From positions 1-64,000 of the forward strand of contig MPUH01000226.1 of assembly GCA_001970955.1 (NCBI GenBank): a stretch of DNA of 64,000 nt. The letters are read 5' to 3'. This document shows, piece by piece, positions 44,041 through 54,025 of the stretch. Source of the stretch: Stentor coeruleus (lineage: Eukaryota; Ciliophora; Heterotrichea; Heterotrichida; Stentoridae). Each line of letters begins with the position of its first letter. Position 1 is the stretch's first letter. Position numbers and translations under genes: made by a program. The notes beneath the pieces were generated by a model that was not told where the DNA came from, did not search any database, and saw only the letters and a list, made by a program, of their open reading frames with translations.

Positions 44041-45366
44041 TTTTAATTATATGAAGTAATTTAAATTTCGTGAATTAGAAAAATTATTAGGATTAAAAGG
44101 ATGGTGAAAGAATTGATAATTGAAAATTTGAGGTTATTTGGATGGGTTTTCTGTGATCTTTTATGAGATTTTTTAATTGATAAAGCTTGATCTTGAGCAA
44201 AAAAAAATGTTTAATGAGAAAAAAGATTGGGAGTTTCGGTTTGGGAAGATTTTTTAAGATTTTTAGTGTTTTGGAGTAGATTTTCTATTATGATGTATTG
44301 AAGGAATTATAAATTTTTAGTTTAGGGGATTATTTTTGGTTATGATATCCATATTTCTTTATCTTAGGAAAATATATGAAAAGTTGTTGTGTTTTTAGCT
44401 TTTAATAGGCTATAAAATTAAATATAGACTAATATTAGGCAATTTCCTTAATGGAATATAAGTTATCTGTAATAATCTTTATATATGCGCCTATTATTTT
44501 TTTTTGAGTGCTAGAATTAGGTTTTTCATCAGCTTTTCTTCATAAAAAGCCTTTAAATTTTACTGATTACAGAAAAAAATAGGTATGATACGCTTGATAA
44601 TAAAAAAATAGGTTATTATTAGTAGTTAGAAAGGAAAATACCATGAATTTTATGTAAAGGGAATATTTTTTTTATCCTAAAGCATATAAATCCTACACTT
44701 AAGAACTTAAAATAAAATGGATATACATATCTTTCAAATAAAGCTTAGGGTGTGAGATAAAAAAAAACTGTTTTAAATAATAGTAGACCATTAGCAGATG
44801 AAAATATTAGATTTAAGGTTTTTAAAGAGTATGAAAAGTATAGCTTATACACAAATAAATAATTTGAAGTAATATTTTAAATTTATGATTTCTAATTTTA
44901 TAATAACAAATTTTCTTTTGGCTCTTTTATGAAAAAAATTCACTATTTTTACTCTGGCTTCCCGCCATTTCAGCTTGTATTGTATTTATATCTTATCACC
45001 ATTTTCCTTGTTATAATATTAAATTAGAAGCATGATGAAAAACCAAAGCCGTTTCTCATATTTCAGCTGATTACTGCTGAGTCCTTAGATGCCTGAAGCT
45101 TCAAAATCTTTTTATCAAATAATAAATTTTATATATAAAATACTCTCCTTAATCCTCCTCAATCCTATACATCTTCAGCCTGCCTCTACCTTTTTCAATA
45201 CTAATAATTCTTAAAAATCCTCATCTCAGTCAAATTTACACCCAAAATCTTAATCAAAAGCACAATCCTAACAAAACATTCTTGCTTTTTCACTCTGAAA
45301 CTTTCAAAAAAATCCAAAATAATGGAGTTAAGTCAACAAGAATATTCTCTGACATAGTTGAAATAA
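44041..45366. other. Intergenic, about 1.3 kb, hosting a snoRNA
   Basis: G/T-rich to about 44420, then A/T-rich, with a box C/D snoRNA at 45027-45102 and an A/C-rich 5' flank before the Rab gene. Apart from the snoRNA no gene is visible. Confidence 0.6.
45027..45102 (+). ncRNA. Box C/D snoRNA, U14-like
   Basis: A 5-bp terminal stem (GAAGC at 45027-45031, GCTTC at 45098-45102) encloses box C ATGATGA (45032-45038) and box D CTGA (45093-45096). An internal CTGA (45067-45070, D') and TGCTGA (45075-45080, C'-like) are also present. The ten bases TCCTTAGATG, one base before box D, are antisense to the conserved 18S segment CATCTAAGGA. This is the guide used by U14, directing methylation of the C in CATC (yeast C414). 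A second element, AGCCGTTTCTCA, is antisense to the 18S segment TGAGAAACGGCT, which lies just 5' of the first target. 18S sequences are from memory of the conserved region. The gene stands alone, not in an intron. Confidence 0.75.
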
Positions 45367-45981
45367 ATGTCTTTCACTTATCTTTTCAAATGTATCATAA
45401 TAGGTGATGCATCAGTTGGCAAATCATGTTTAATGCAAAGCTTCCTTTCTCAAAGTATCCGTACAAAGCATGAACCTACCATAGGTGTTGAATTCGGGGA
45501 AAAAATCCTTGAAGTAAATAAAGAGCGTATAAAACTTCAAATATGGGACACTGCAGGTTCAGAACAATATAAAAGCATAACAAGATCTTATTATAGAACT
45601 GCAGCAGCTGCTATATTAGTTTATGATACAACAAAAAGAAGTACTTTTGATCATTTAGCTGGATGGTTTGATGAAGCAAGGATAAATGGAAATCGAAATA
45701 TAACTATTATTGTTGTTGGAAATAAAATCGATTTACATACACAAAGAGAAATCAGTATGGAAGAAGGGAAAAAATGGGCTGATGATAATGGTTTAGTTTT
45801 TATAGAGACATCAGCAAAAAATAATCAAGGGGTTAATGAAGCATTTTTATTCAGTTGTCATGATGTTTTAGAAAAAACTAAATCAGGGCTTATTGATGTA
45901 CAAGAATCTACATCTGGGGTTACTATAAAAAATCATAATAAGGTTTTAGATGAAAAAAAAACAGGGTGTTGTGGAAGGTGA
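45367..45981 (+). CDS. Rab GTPase, Rab2/Rab4-like
   Basis: 204 residues. P-loop GDASVGKS (13-20), switch I region ending TIGVEF, DTAG at 61-64, GNKIDL and ETSAK are all present. The N-terminus YLFKCIIIGD and 'SITRSYYRTAA' favour Rab2/Rab4. The residue after DTAG is Ser65 where nearly all Rabs have the catalytic Gln, so intrinsic hydrolysis is probably weak. The end KKTGCCGR supplies two cysteines for prenylation, and this end exists only if TGA is read as stop. It acts in ER-Golgi or endosomal traffic by family. Confidence 0.9.
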   Translation: MSFTYLFKCIIIGDASVGKSCLMQSFLSQSIRTKHEPTIGVEFGEKILEVNKERIKLQIWDTAGSEQYKSITRSYYRTAAAAILVYDTTKRSTFDHLAGWFDEARINGNRNITIIVVGNKIDLHTQREISMEEGKKWADDNGLVFIETSAKNNQGVNEAFLFSCHDVLEKTKSGLIDVQESTSGVTIKNHNKVLDEKKTGCCGR

Positions 45982-46334
45982 TTTTTAAATATGAAATAAT
46001 ACTTTGATATTTTGGATGAGGTTTTAGGTGATAATGTTTTGGTAGTTGAGTCTAATTTTCTCCATATTCCAGATTACAACAATTAAAAAAAAGTATATTT
46101 TCTAAACAAAACTTCAAATTATAAAGATATAATTTTTATTTGAAAATCCTAAGTATACTCCTATTACTATTAAATTCATCCTACATTTAGTTTTACATTT
46201 CCAACTATAAAGATTGTGAAAATAACCACACAAAATCTAAAATAACCTGCATATATTTTCTAAATACCAAAACTTATATGAAATTCTTAACTTAATTATA
46301 GCTCAGTTTAGCCATTGAAAGAAACTGAATAAAA
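45982..46334. other. Intergenic between two plus-strand genes
   Basis: G/T-rich start, then A/C/T-rich. No feature recognised. Confidence 0.6.
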
Positions 46335-47339
46335 ATGCCTAGAAGAGGTCGTCGACGACGAAAACACAGGACTCATGTAGACGAAGAAAAAAATGACCCC
46401 GTTGTTTTAGTTGCTCGAAGAGGACAGGTTGGATCAAATTTCAAACAGTTAGTTAAAGAACTTCGCATTGTAATGTATCCAAATTCTCCTTTGCGCTTCA
46501 GAGAACATTCAAGAGGACCTTTAAAAGAACTTCTCATGCTTTCTAAAGACAATGACATCGATCATCTTATGCTTATAACAAACACTACAAACAATTCTTA
46601 TCTAAAAGCTATCAAGCTTCCAGATGGACCAACCATAACATTTAAGATTGAATCTTTTACATTGTCAACAGATGTTAGGGCAGCACTAAAAAAATGTGTC
46701 CGATTACAGCCTGATTTTAAAGCCCCACCAATGCTCGTGATGAGAAATGTTGAAGGGACTTCTAATCTGCTATTTCGAAGTATTTTCCCTAGTATGCCAC
46801 TTCAAGATATTAAGCTTAAAAGATGTAGGCGTATAGTATTGATTAATGAAATTGAAGGTATTCATTATTTACGTCATTACATGATAAAATCAAGACCAAG
46901 TGGGATTAGTCAAGCATTAAAATCTTTATCAAAAAACCGAATTCCTAATTTGAATAAATACAACTCTATATCAGAATGGGTAGAAAATGAAGGAAATGCA
47001 AGCGAAAGTGAATATGAAGATGCAGAAATCCCTGAAGAATCTCGTAAAGTCTCATTAAGATTAGTAGAATTAGGCCCAAGAATAACTATGAAATTACATA
47101 AAATCGAAGAAGGAATTTGTTCAGGAAATGTAATTTTTCATTCAATTGTTTCAAAAGACCCATCTAAAGTTGTTGAAATCGATAAGAAAATCCGCAAAGA
47201 AAGGATTTTGAAAGAAGAAAGAAGGAATATTCAAGCTGAAAATGTTAAGAAAAAACTTCTTAAAAGACGACAAAAACTAAACATGGTGATTGGGAAAAAA
47301 CGGAAATTAAACACAGGAAAAAGTAAAATAGTTAGTTAA
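46335..47339 (+). CDS. PPAN: Peter Pan / Ssf1 ribosome biogenesis protein (Brix domain)
   Basis: 334 residues. A basic N-terminus (MPRRGRRRRKHR) leads into the Brix domain (about 25-250) with 'RIVMYPNSPLRFREHSRGPLKELL' and 'MLVMRNVEGTSNLLFRSIFPSMPLQ', then 'VELGPRITMKLHKIEEGI'. The C-terminus is Lys/Arg-rich. Ssf1/PPAN binds pre-60S particles in the nucleolus and is needed for 27S pre-rRNA processing. The length is shorter than animal PPAN (~470) but complete. The next gene starts 7 bp after its stop on the same strand. Confidence 0.92.
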   Translation: MPRRGRRRRKHRTHVDEEKNDPVVLVARRGQVGSNFKQLVKELRIVMYPNSPLRFREHSRGPLKELLMLSKDNDIDHLMLITNTTNNSYLKAIKLPDGPTITFKIESFTLSTDVRAALKKCVRLQPDFKAPPMLVMRNVEGTSNLLFRSIFPSMPLQDIKLKRCRRIVLINEIEGIHYLRHYMIKSRPSGISQALKSLSKNRIPNLNKYNSISEWVENEGNASESEYEDAEIPEESRKVSLRLVELGPRITMKLHKIEEGICSGNVIFHSIVSKDPSKVVEIDKKIRKERILKEERRNIQAENVKKKLLKRRQKLNMVIGKKRKLNTGKSKIVS

Positions 47340-47346
47340 TATATAA

Positions 47347-48114
47347 ATGCAAGAAAGGCTTATTGCGAATGCTGTGAAATTCTTGACAAACCCAAAGGTA
47401 GCAGGATCTGATAAAGAAAAACTTGTTGAGTTCCTAAAAGCAAAGGGTTTGACTGATGTGGATATTGCTGAAGCTTTTAAAAGAGTTGAAGAGAAAAAGA
47501 CTGCTAAAGTTCCAGGAGAAAGTGAGCTTAGTTTAGAACCTCCTAAGCCTTCAACTGCAGTATATTCTCCTATACCAATGCAAACATCTTCTATTCTAAA
47601 TCTATCATATACAAATATTTCAGTGTTTCCTCCTTTGAATGCCCGTACATCGCTAAAAATACTTATATTCTCATTCAATACTCTTGAATCTATACCTAAA
47701 GAAATCTCATTATTGACTTCATTAGAAGTTTTAAACCTTAGCAATAACAAAATATCCAACTCTGGTATTCCTAGTATATTTTTCACTTTGTACTCCCTTC
47801 GTGAACTTAATCTTTCATGCAACAAATTGAAATCTCTCGAAGGATTTTCACAACTTAACAACTTGCAAAAACTCAACGTTAGTAACAATGAAATTGAATC
47901 AATACCAGATGATTTCGCCAACTTGCAAGAACTGAAATATTTCTGGATTTACAAAAATAAGCTAAAACAATTGCCTCAATCAATAACTATGCTTTCTTCA
48001 TTACAACAAATTGTAATTTCCATCTAGATCATATTCGAAAACCCACTTCCAGCTAAAATACTAAATTCCTCATATCAAGGTTTGGAGATTCTAAAAAAGA
48101 CTCTAATTAGTTAA
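47347..48114 (+). CDS. Pex14 N-terminal domain fused to leucine-rich repeats
   Basis: With a 15-nt in-frame intron (48013-48027) the product is about 250 residues. Residues 3-46 match the Pex14 N-terminal helical domain: 'ERLIANAVKFLTNPKV', then 'FLKAKGLTDVDIAEAF'. In Pex14 this domain docks the import receptor Pex5 at the peroxisome. After a Pro/Ser linker come about six leucine-rich repeats (about 80-230; for example LEVLNLSNNKI, LRELNLSCNKL, LQKLNVSNNEI). No Pex14 membrane segment or coiled coil is present. This domain pairing is unusual to my knowledge. It lies 7 bp after PPAN and 15 bp before the USP gene. Confidence 0.75.
48013..48027 (+). other. 15-nt intron of the Pex14N-LRR gene
   Basis: It reads GTAATTTCCATCTAG and carries an in-frame TAG. 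Removing it gives a natural last LRR (IIIFENPLP) and a TAA stop at 48112. Confidence 0.85.
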
Positions 48115-48129
48115 TAGACTTATACAAAT

Positions 48130-51042
48130 ATGAGTTCTTCCCACCAAGGTATTCAAGTGGATATAGAATCTCGTATCAAAGAGATTACTGAAATGGGTTT
48201 TGGTGAAAAGCAAGCACGTGATGCACTGTCTAAGTTTGATAATGACTTGCAACAAGCTTTAAACTTTCTCATAACCAACCCATCAGATATAGACCCTGAA
48301 TTAGAAGAAGCAGGTAACTAATAAATAGTAAAGCTTAGTCTCCAAGAACCACAACCATCAGAGCTTATGATGCAACAAGATATAGAGATGAACAAAGCTA
48401 TCATTGAGTCTATGAAAGGCTTTGGCTTAGACCCAATTCAATATGAGCCTCTTAATCCTGAAAGCTGTAAACGCAAAAATGGTATGCCAGTAGGTCTGAA
48501 AAATATTGGAAATACTTGTTACTTCAACTCTTTAATCCAATTTTATTTTATGATCCCAAAACTTGTCTTTGAAATCTTAACATTTGAGTGTCACCCATCG
48601 CATGCATTACAATTGCCACCTCTTGACAATAGTAAAAAACTCGAATACTCAAGGAAAAAAGCAAGTATATCATTAGTTCAAGAACTTCAAAAGCTCATGA
48701 GTTTCATGGTTTGTAGTTCTCGCAAATATATCGACCCATCTAAAGTTTTAAATAGTCTTGTTGATGAATTTGCCAAAGAAATCCGAGTTGGTGATCAAAA
48801 AGATGTTGGAGAATTTCATTTGATTCTAGTAGCGAGAATTGAAGAAGGGTTACAAACAAGATTTGAAATTCAAGAAAATGACGGGAAAAACAACATAAAA
48901 CCTGTAGAGAAACAAAGTTCCCCACAAAGGAAAGAAAGTATGAATTTTATTGGTCATCAGATATCAGATGATAGTATAATTTTACCATTATTTAATGCAA
49001 AACAAGTTGAGTATTTGAGAATTCCTAGCACAGGACAAGAGTTAAGAAATGAAGTTGTTTTTGGGCAAATAATTTTAGATGTCGAAGAAAAGGATTTATA
49101 CAGTGCTTGGGATTCAAGTTATCATTGCAAAATAGATGATTATTATATAAACGAATCAACAATAACTGCTGAACAGGAAATCTGGCCACAGAAATTCCCA
49201 GGTGTACTGCTTTTTCAAATACAAAGAGTGAAATATGACAAAATCAGCCAAAACAGCATCAAAATTCATAAAAAATTCACATTCCCTGAAGAAATTTTTA
49301 CTGATCGATTTTTACTTAAAAACATGAATTTATGTAGAGAACTACGTACGCAAATGCTTATCCTCAAAAACCAAGCGAGGAAGATTGAGTGCCAACTTGA
49401 ATCTTTTACAAATTATCATGGTAGTGAAGTATCTGTTGAAAAAATGCTACGTAGCTGTATCAAGTTTTTAGAAAGGCAAGAAAATGCTTCAGCCATGAAT
49501 CAAGATGAAACTTTAACTTGTGATAATGCATTACTTGAAAACATAGATTTAACTGAGAGTAAACAAATACTTAATGCTTATAAGAAAAAAGTTAGAAACA
49601 GTATAAAAGAAATGGAAAAACAACTTGAAAGGATTTATGAAAATATAGGAGATTTATATAATAGGCCTGAACTTAGAGAAAACAAATATAAATTGCATAG
49701 TATTTTAGTACATGATGGCTATGCTGGAAGTGGACATTATTATGCTTATGTTCATGATATTGAAGGGAATAAATGGAGAAAGTATAGTGATTTGATAATA
49801 ACAGATGTTTCATTTGATACTGTTATTACTGACTCTATTGGTGGAAATGCATTAGCTTCAGCTTATTGTTTATTATATGTTAAAGAAGATATTTTAGCTA
49901 AAGATCAGCTACCTTATTGGGATTTTGATATAGAAAGCATGAATAATACAATTTATTATAAACAAATCCCGACTGTTATACAAAAGGAAATTCAAGAAGA
50001 TAATAAAAAACTCGAAGATGAAATTGCCAATTTCCAAGTCTCACAGGTTTTTAGTAAAATCCAAGGATTACATGAGAGTCGGGTTGATGAAATAGGTAGG
50101 ATTTACAGCAATTCCAACAATAAAATCGAAGAAATAAGACTTGCATTAATCAACTTTCCTTTTCATTTAAAAGTTAGCATAGCCTCATCTAACGATTTAT
50201 TCAAAAAGTTCATCCTTGATATGTGTGTGAAAGAAATCACAGGGAAAAACATTGAAAGTTTTGCATTTACTGATCCACTTTTTGTGAAACTCAGAAATAC
50301 TTACGGATCTTTGGTCACAATAACAAAATTAGATAAGGATTATATTGAAAAAGAAAGAAAAGTTTTCATTAAAAATTATTTTGACGCGAAAATCTGTGTT
50401 ACTCTAATGCAATACTTGACTTGTGATAGATTTGAAGATGTATTTAAAGGGATACTTTTTCATGTTGCTGAGCATGATAACAATTTTTCTGATTATGCAA
50501 GATTTATAAAAGAATGTGCTAAAGCATTGACTTTAAGATTAACAACAGAGGCTTTTAAGCTTTTTATTAATGGAGATCATGAAGGAATGTGTAGAGTTTC
50601 AACTATTATAGGTCATTTGATAGGAGAGATTTTAGAAAGCTCAGATATTATTTGTAAAGCTGCTATTAAACGACTTGAAACCTTGCGTGATGAGTTTAAA
50701 AATAGTAGATCACCTTTGTTCCCAACATATGAACCTTTTTTTAAGAAGCTTTTTGCCGATATATCAACTTATTCTGTTATCGCACAAGTAGATCTTACTA
50801 CAATCCCTGATGAAATAGAATTTATTAAAGCTGAATTAGTTGCTTTTGATTCAGATTCATGGTTTTTAGGAAACAAGGCAGATGATATTGCAGTTTCTTA
50901 TGTAAAAATTAAAGAAATTCGTGATAAACATATTATCAAAGAATGGTTTTTACTAGCAGAAAATATCTCAAGGACTCGACAGACAGCAGAAAAACTTTTT
51001 AGAGATGTTGAAAAATCTACTTTAGTTATAACCCGCAATTAA
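48130..51042 (+). CDS. Ubiquitin-specific protease, USP25/USP28-like
   Basis: A 15-nt intron (48314-48328) joins a UBA-containing first exon to the catalytic exon, for about 965 residues. UBA domain about 10-50 ('ITEMGFGEKQARDALSKFDNDLQQAL'). Two UIM-like helices about 59-90 (EEAVKLSLQE; MNKAIIESMK). The USP catalytic domain has the Cys box GLKNIGNTCYFNS (Cys near 125) and the His box HDGYAGSGHYYAYVHD (His near 531), so it should be active. A long coiled-coil insertion and helical C-terminus match the USP25/28 layout. It removes ubiquitin from proteins. It starts 15 bp after the Pex14N-LRR gene. Confidence 0.9.
48314..48328 (+). other. 15-nt intron of the USP25/28-like gene
   Basis: It reads GTAACTAATAAATAG. 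Removal links LEEA to VKLSLQEPQ in frame, completing a UIM-like helix. Confidence 0.9.
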
Positions 51043-51981
51043 ATGATTAGTTATCTTTTAAGATTTTAAGGAATAATTAAATATTTATGGAAGGTTGAAG
51101 GGAGTTGACAAAGGATATTTTGTGATGGTAGGAGTGGTTTAGATTTTTTTGAGATGTGCAAATTTATGGAGATTTTTGATGATTTTATAGGAAGATTTAG
51201 GTTTTTAGATTTAGAGATTAAAAGTGAAAAGTTTAAATGAACTGATTAAAATTGGTTAGGATTTTATGGGAAGTGATGGGATTATGGGAATTAATTATAA
51301 GGTTTTATGCTTAACAAGAAATATAAGAAGGACAAAAGTTAAAATTGAAATTGTGATGAAGGGAAGATTAGAAAGAATTGGGTTTTTAATTTGAGAATTG
51401 ATGACAACTAGGAAACTTTGTTGGAAAATTTCAGGGTAGACTGTTTATAGCATATAAGGAAATATATACAAAATTAATAGTTTTAAAGGTTACACAAAAA
51501 CTCTAAAAAAAAAATTATTTTTGGAAACGAATTATTACATACTAACAACTCAGAAAACAAAAATACTAGCCTAGACCTATTCTAAATCACCACACATAAA
51601 AACCAATAAATATACTTAACCTCCTAAAACTATTTTCATAACAAGCAACCAATGAAACCAGGATGTAAAAAAATTAAACTCAATTTCAAGAATGCATTCA
51701 TTTATAATCATACCCTAAATTCCAATAGCACACAAATATACAAAAAAACAAACCAAAAATCCTTATTCCATTTCCACACAAGCAAATCAACATTAGCATC
51801 CAAATCTAATAAAATAAAATTCCCAATATCAATAAATTTCCCAATAAATCCTCCAAACAAAACCTACACTTCAGCACACAAAAAAGCAATCATCAACAAA
51901 CCCATCCCAAAAAATGTCTAATAAAATGGATTTACCAAATCAAAACCCAAAGTCTTAATAATAAACTAACTTCTCTAAATC
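51043..51981. other. Intergenic between convergent USP25/28-like and UBE2V genes
   Basis: G/T-rich to about 51460, A/C-rich from about 51480. A frame at 51652-51921 is Asn/Thr/Lys/Pro-rich, as expected from A/C-rich DNA, and is not accepted as a gene. Confidence 0.6.
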
Positions 51982-52416
51982 TTAATAATCTAATCCTTCA
52001 GGTGGCTGTGGCAATCTTTTATTAGCAGCAGAATTCATTTCTTTTCTAAGTTCAACCAAGATGGTTTCCATGGAGTATGTTGAGTTCCAATTGCCAAGTA
52101 TTCTAAATGCATGAGGGTCTACATTACCATTATTTTGATTCACACAATTCAAATTGATTCTATGAACGAATCTTGCACGAGGAGCTTCTTGAGGATAATT
52201 AGGTCCACAGTGTATGCTAACAGAGTAAAGACGACCTTCATGGTTTCCTCCAGGTGGACCTTGAATCATACCCATCCAGTTACTTAGGGTGTTGTCATCA
52301 CCTCTTTCTAGACCATAGCTAACATTAGGATCACCAAGACCTTTCTCCCCTTTCTCTAACTCATCTAATAAACGGAAATTCCTAGGAACTATTTAAGCCT
52401 TACCTTGAGCCTGCAT
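51982..52416 (-). CDS. UBE2V: Ubiquitin-conjugating enzyme variant (Mms2/UEV1)
   Basis: A 15-nt intron (52389-52403) after the first four codons gives 139 residues, the usual UEV length. 'VPRNFRLLDELEKGEKG' and 'WMGMIQGPPGGNHEGRLYS' match UBE2V1/Mms2, as does the C-terminal 'LPQPPEGLDY'. The catalytic cysteine of E2 enzymes is absent, as in all UEVs. With Ubc13 it builds Lys63-linked ubiquitin chains in DNA-damage tolerance and signalling. The splice join restores the conserved N-terminal helix exactly. Confidence 0.93.
52389..52403 (-). other. 15-nt intron of UBE2V
   Basis: On the coding strand it reads GTAAGGCTTAAATAG, splitting the codon before PRNFRLL. Confidence 0.93.
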
Positions 52417-53152
52417 TTATAACACTATTTATTATTTACCCAAAGTTGTATTTGATATTTTTGGTATTATTTTGATAAGGATGCTTGAAGACTTTGTAGT
52501 TATTATTGAAATTTTATGATTGTGATTATTAAATACAATGGCTTTTGTTGGTTGAAAGTAGAATAGATTTGTTGGTATTGAAATTGGTTATGGGTATTGG
52601 TTGTGAGAAATGTTGTGAAAGAAGGTATGATTGGTTTTATTATGTGATAATAGATGATATGTGGCTTTTGAAAAAGACTTGTTTTGAGGTTTTTGTTTTT
52701 GTTTTGCTTTTGATTGTTGGTAGAAAAGATGTTAAGTTTTTGAGTGACTGGGGTATGATTTTACTAGTTTTGCAGTTGAAAGAATATGAGTAGATACCTG
52801 AAAAAAAAAAGTTCTAATATCGCCTGTGCTTATAAATACTTTTTTATCTTGATAGCTTATTAATAAGTCATTTTCTGCATATTGATTCATAAGTCTTAAA
52901 CTTAAACTAAAATCACTTTCTTTGACAATATATAAATCAACCAAGAAAATATCATTCCTATTAAAAAATTAACTTCTTATGACTAATTCCACCTAAACTT
53001 CTCTAAAAAACTAAAACCTATTAAAACAAGCATATCATAAAACTCCACAAACCATAAAAAACCCTAAAACCCACCTTTATCCCAAGCATATATAGGCTAT
53101 TTCAACTCTAAATCTTAATTCAAAGTTTCCAAGAATACTTATTACTAAAACT
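52417..53152. other. Intergenic with an uncertain minus-strand exon-like stretch at 52799-52950
   Basis: 52440-52790 is G/T-rich on plus, the 5' flank of UBE2V. On the minus strand, 52950-52799 encodes 'FLVDLYIVKESDFSLSLRL' and 'NDLLISYQDKKVFISTGDI', followed by a pyrimidine run and CAG. The amino-acid content looks coding but there is no ATG start and no family match. Neither 16-nt nor longer introns give a convincing gene. 52980-53150 is A/C-rich, the 3' flank of the MORN gene. Confidence 0.35.
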
Positions 53153-54004
53153 CTAAAGCTTCTGTGCAGCATCTATACATGCTACAATAAGCCACTTCCC
53201 AGTTTCGCTATTAACAAGCGCTAGTTCCATCCTTCTTGTATCCGTATGCTTAATAAACTCTAAAATCTGCCCAGGACCTTGTAACTGTGCACCAAAAACC
53301 CTATCCCCAAGTATTTTTGAATCTTCTTTATTCTTAAGTATTCTCGGTTCAATATCTAAAAGTTGAGTTATAACATCATTCCATTTATCCCCATTCCTAT
53401 CTTCCCATCTTGCAAAAGGTTCAGCAACCAATCTATCAACTTCTTCTAAATTAGTTATAACAAATCTCATGAAATTTTCCTTCCAAGTTTTTTTCTCTAA
53501 AGAAAACACTTTCTTCATTTCTCCAATTTGCACTGCGGCTACATGCTTTAATGCTATAATTTTCTGTTCTTCTTCATATTCAGCTTTAAGTCGTTTTTGT
53601 ATTGTTGAATCAAAAGTGCCATTGATAAAAACTCCTTCCCAAGGAACACCATAAGGGTCAAAATATGTCCCACGACCTGACATTTTATGATTTTCCCACT
53701 GTCCAATATACTTAGCGCCATTAGGGAAATAGAATGTCCCTTGACCATGTTGTCTGTTTTTAACCCAATTTCCTTCATATCTAGCTCCAGACAAGTACTT
53801 ATAAACCCCATAACCTTCCATTTGATCATTATTCCACTCGCCATCATATTCTTCAGTTACTCCAATAAGCGCATGAACGAATTTCCCATGTCCGTGACGT
53901 TTCTTAACTTTATCTATTATTTCCCATTGGCCAACATAAACATCTCCATTCATATAGTCGAATTCTCCATAGCCTGATGTTTCAATCTCTTGTACTTCTG
54001 CCAT
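53153..54004 (-). CDS. MORN-repeat protein
   Basis: 283 residues. Several MORN repeats lie in about 7-125 ('GYGEFDYMNGDVYVGQW', 'YDGEWNNDQMEGYGVYKY', 'YEGNWVKNRQHGQGTFYF', 'YIGQWENHKMSGRGTY'). A helical C-terminal half without recognised motif follows. MORN repeats form rods that dimerise at membranes or cytoskeletal structures; in ciliates and apicomplexans they mark basal-body or budding structures. Its start codon is only 21 bp from that of the USP7-like gene on the other strand. Confidence 0.88.
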   Translation of the reverse strand: MAEVQEIETSGYGEFDYMNGDVYVGQWEIIDKVKKRHGHGKFVHALIGVTEEYDGEWNNDQMEGYGVYKYLSGARYEGNWVKNRQHGQGTFYFPNGAKYIGQWENHKMSGRGTYFDPYGVPWEGVFINGTFDSTIQKRLKAEYEEEQKIIALKHVAAVQIGEMKKVFSLEKKTWKENFMRFVITNLEEVDRLVAEPFARWEDRNGDKWNDVITQLLDIEPRILKNKEDSKILGDRVFGAQLQGPGQILEFIKHTDTRRMELALVNSETGKWLIVACIDAAQKL

Positions 54005-54025
54005 TATATAAAGTTAAAATATAAC
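54005..54025. promoter_or_regulatory. 21-bp divergent spacer between MORN and USP7-like start codons
   Basis: All sequence between the two oppositely oriented ATGs is 21 bp of A/T-rich DNA with TATA-like content on both strands. Any core promoter for either gene must lie here, extend into the neighbour's coding region, or be very small. Confidence 0.55.

Noticed and set aside
45367-45981. UGA reassigned to Trp, as in Blepharisma
   Set aside because: Long conserved genes contain no in-frame TGA, and reading TGA as Trp would bury the prenylation cysteines of the Rab.
51652-51921. 89-residue plus-strand open frame
   Set aside because: It lies in A/C-rich 3' flank of UBE2V and its Lys/Asn/Thr/Pro content is what that composition produces.
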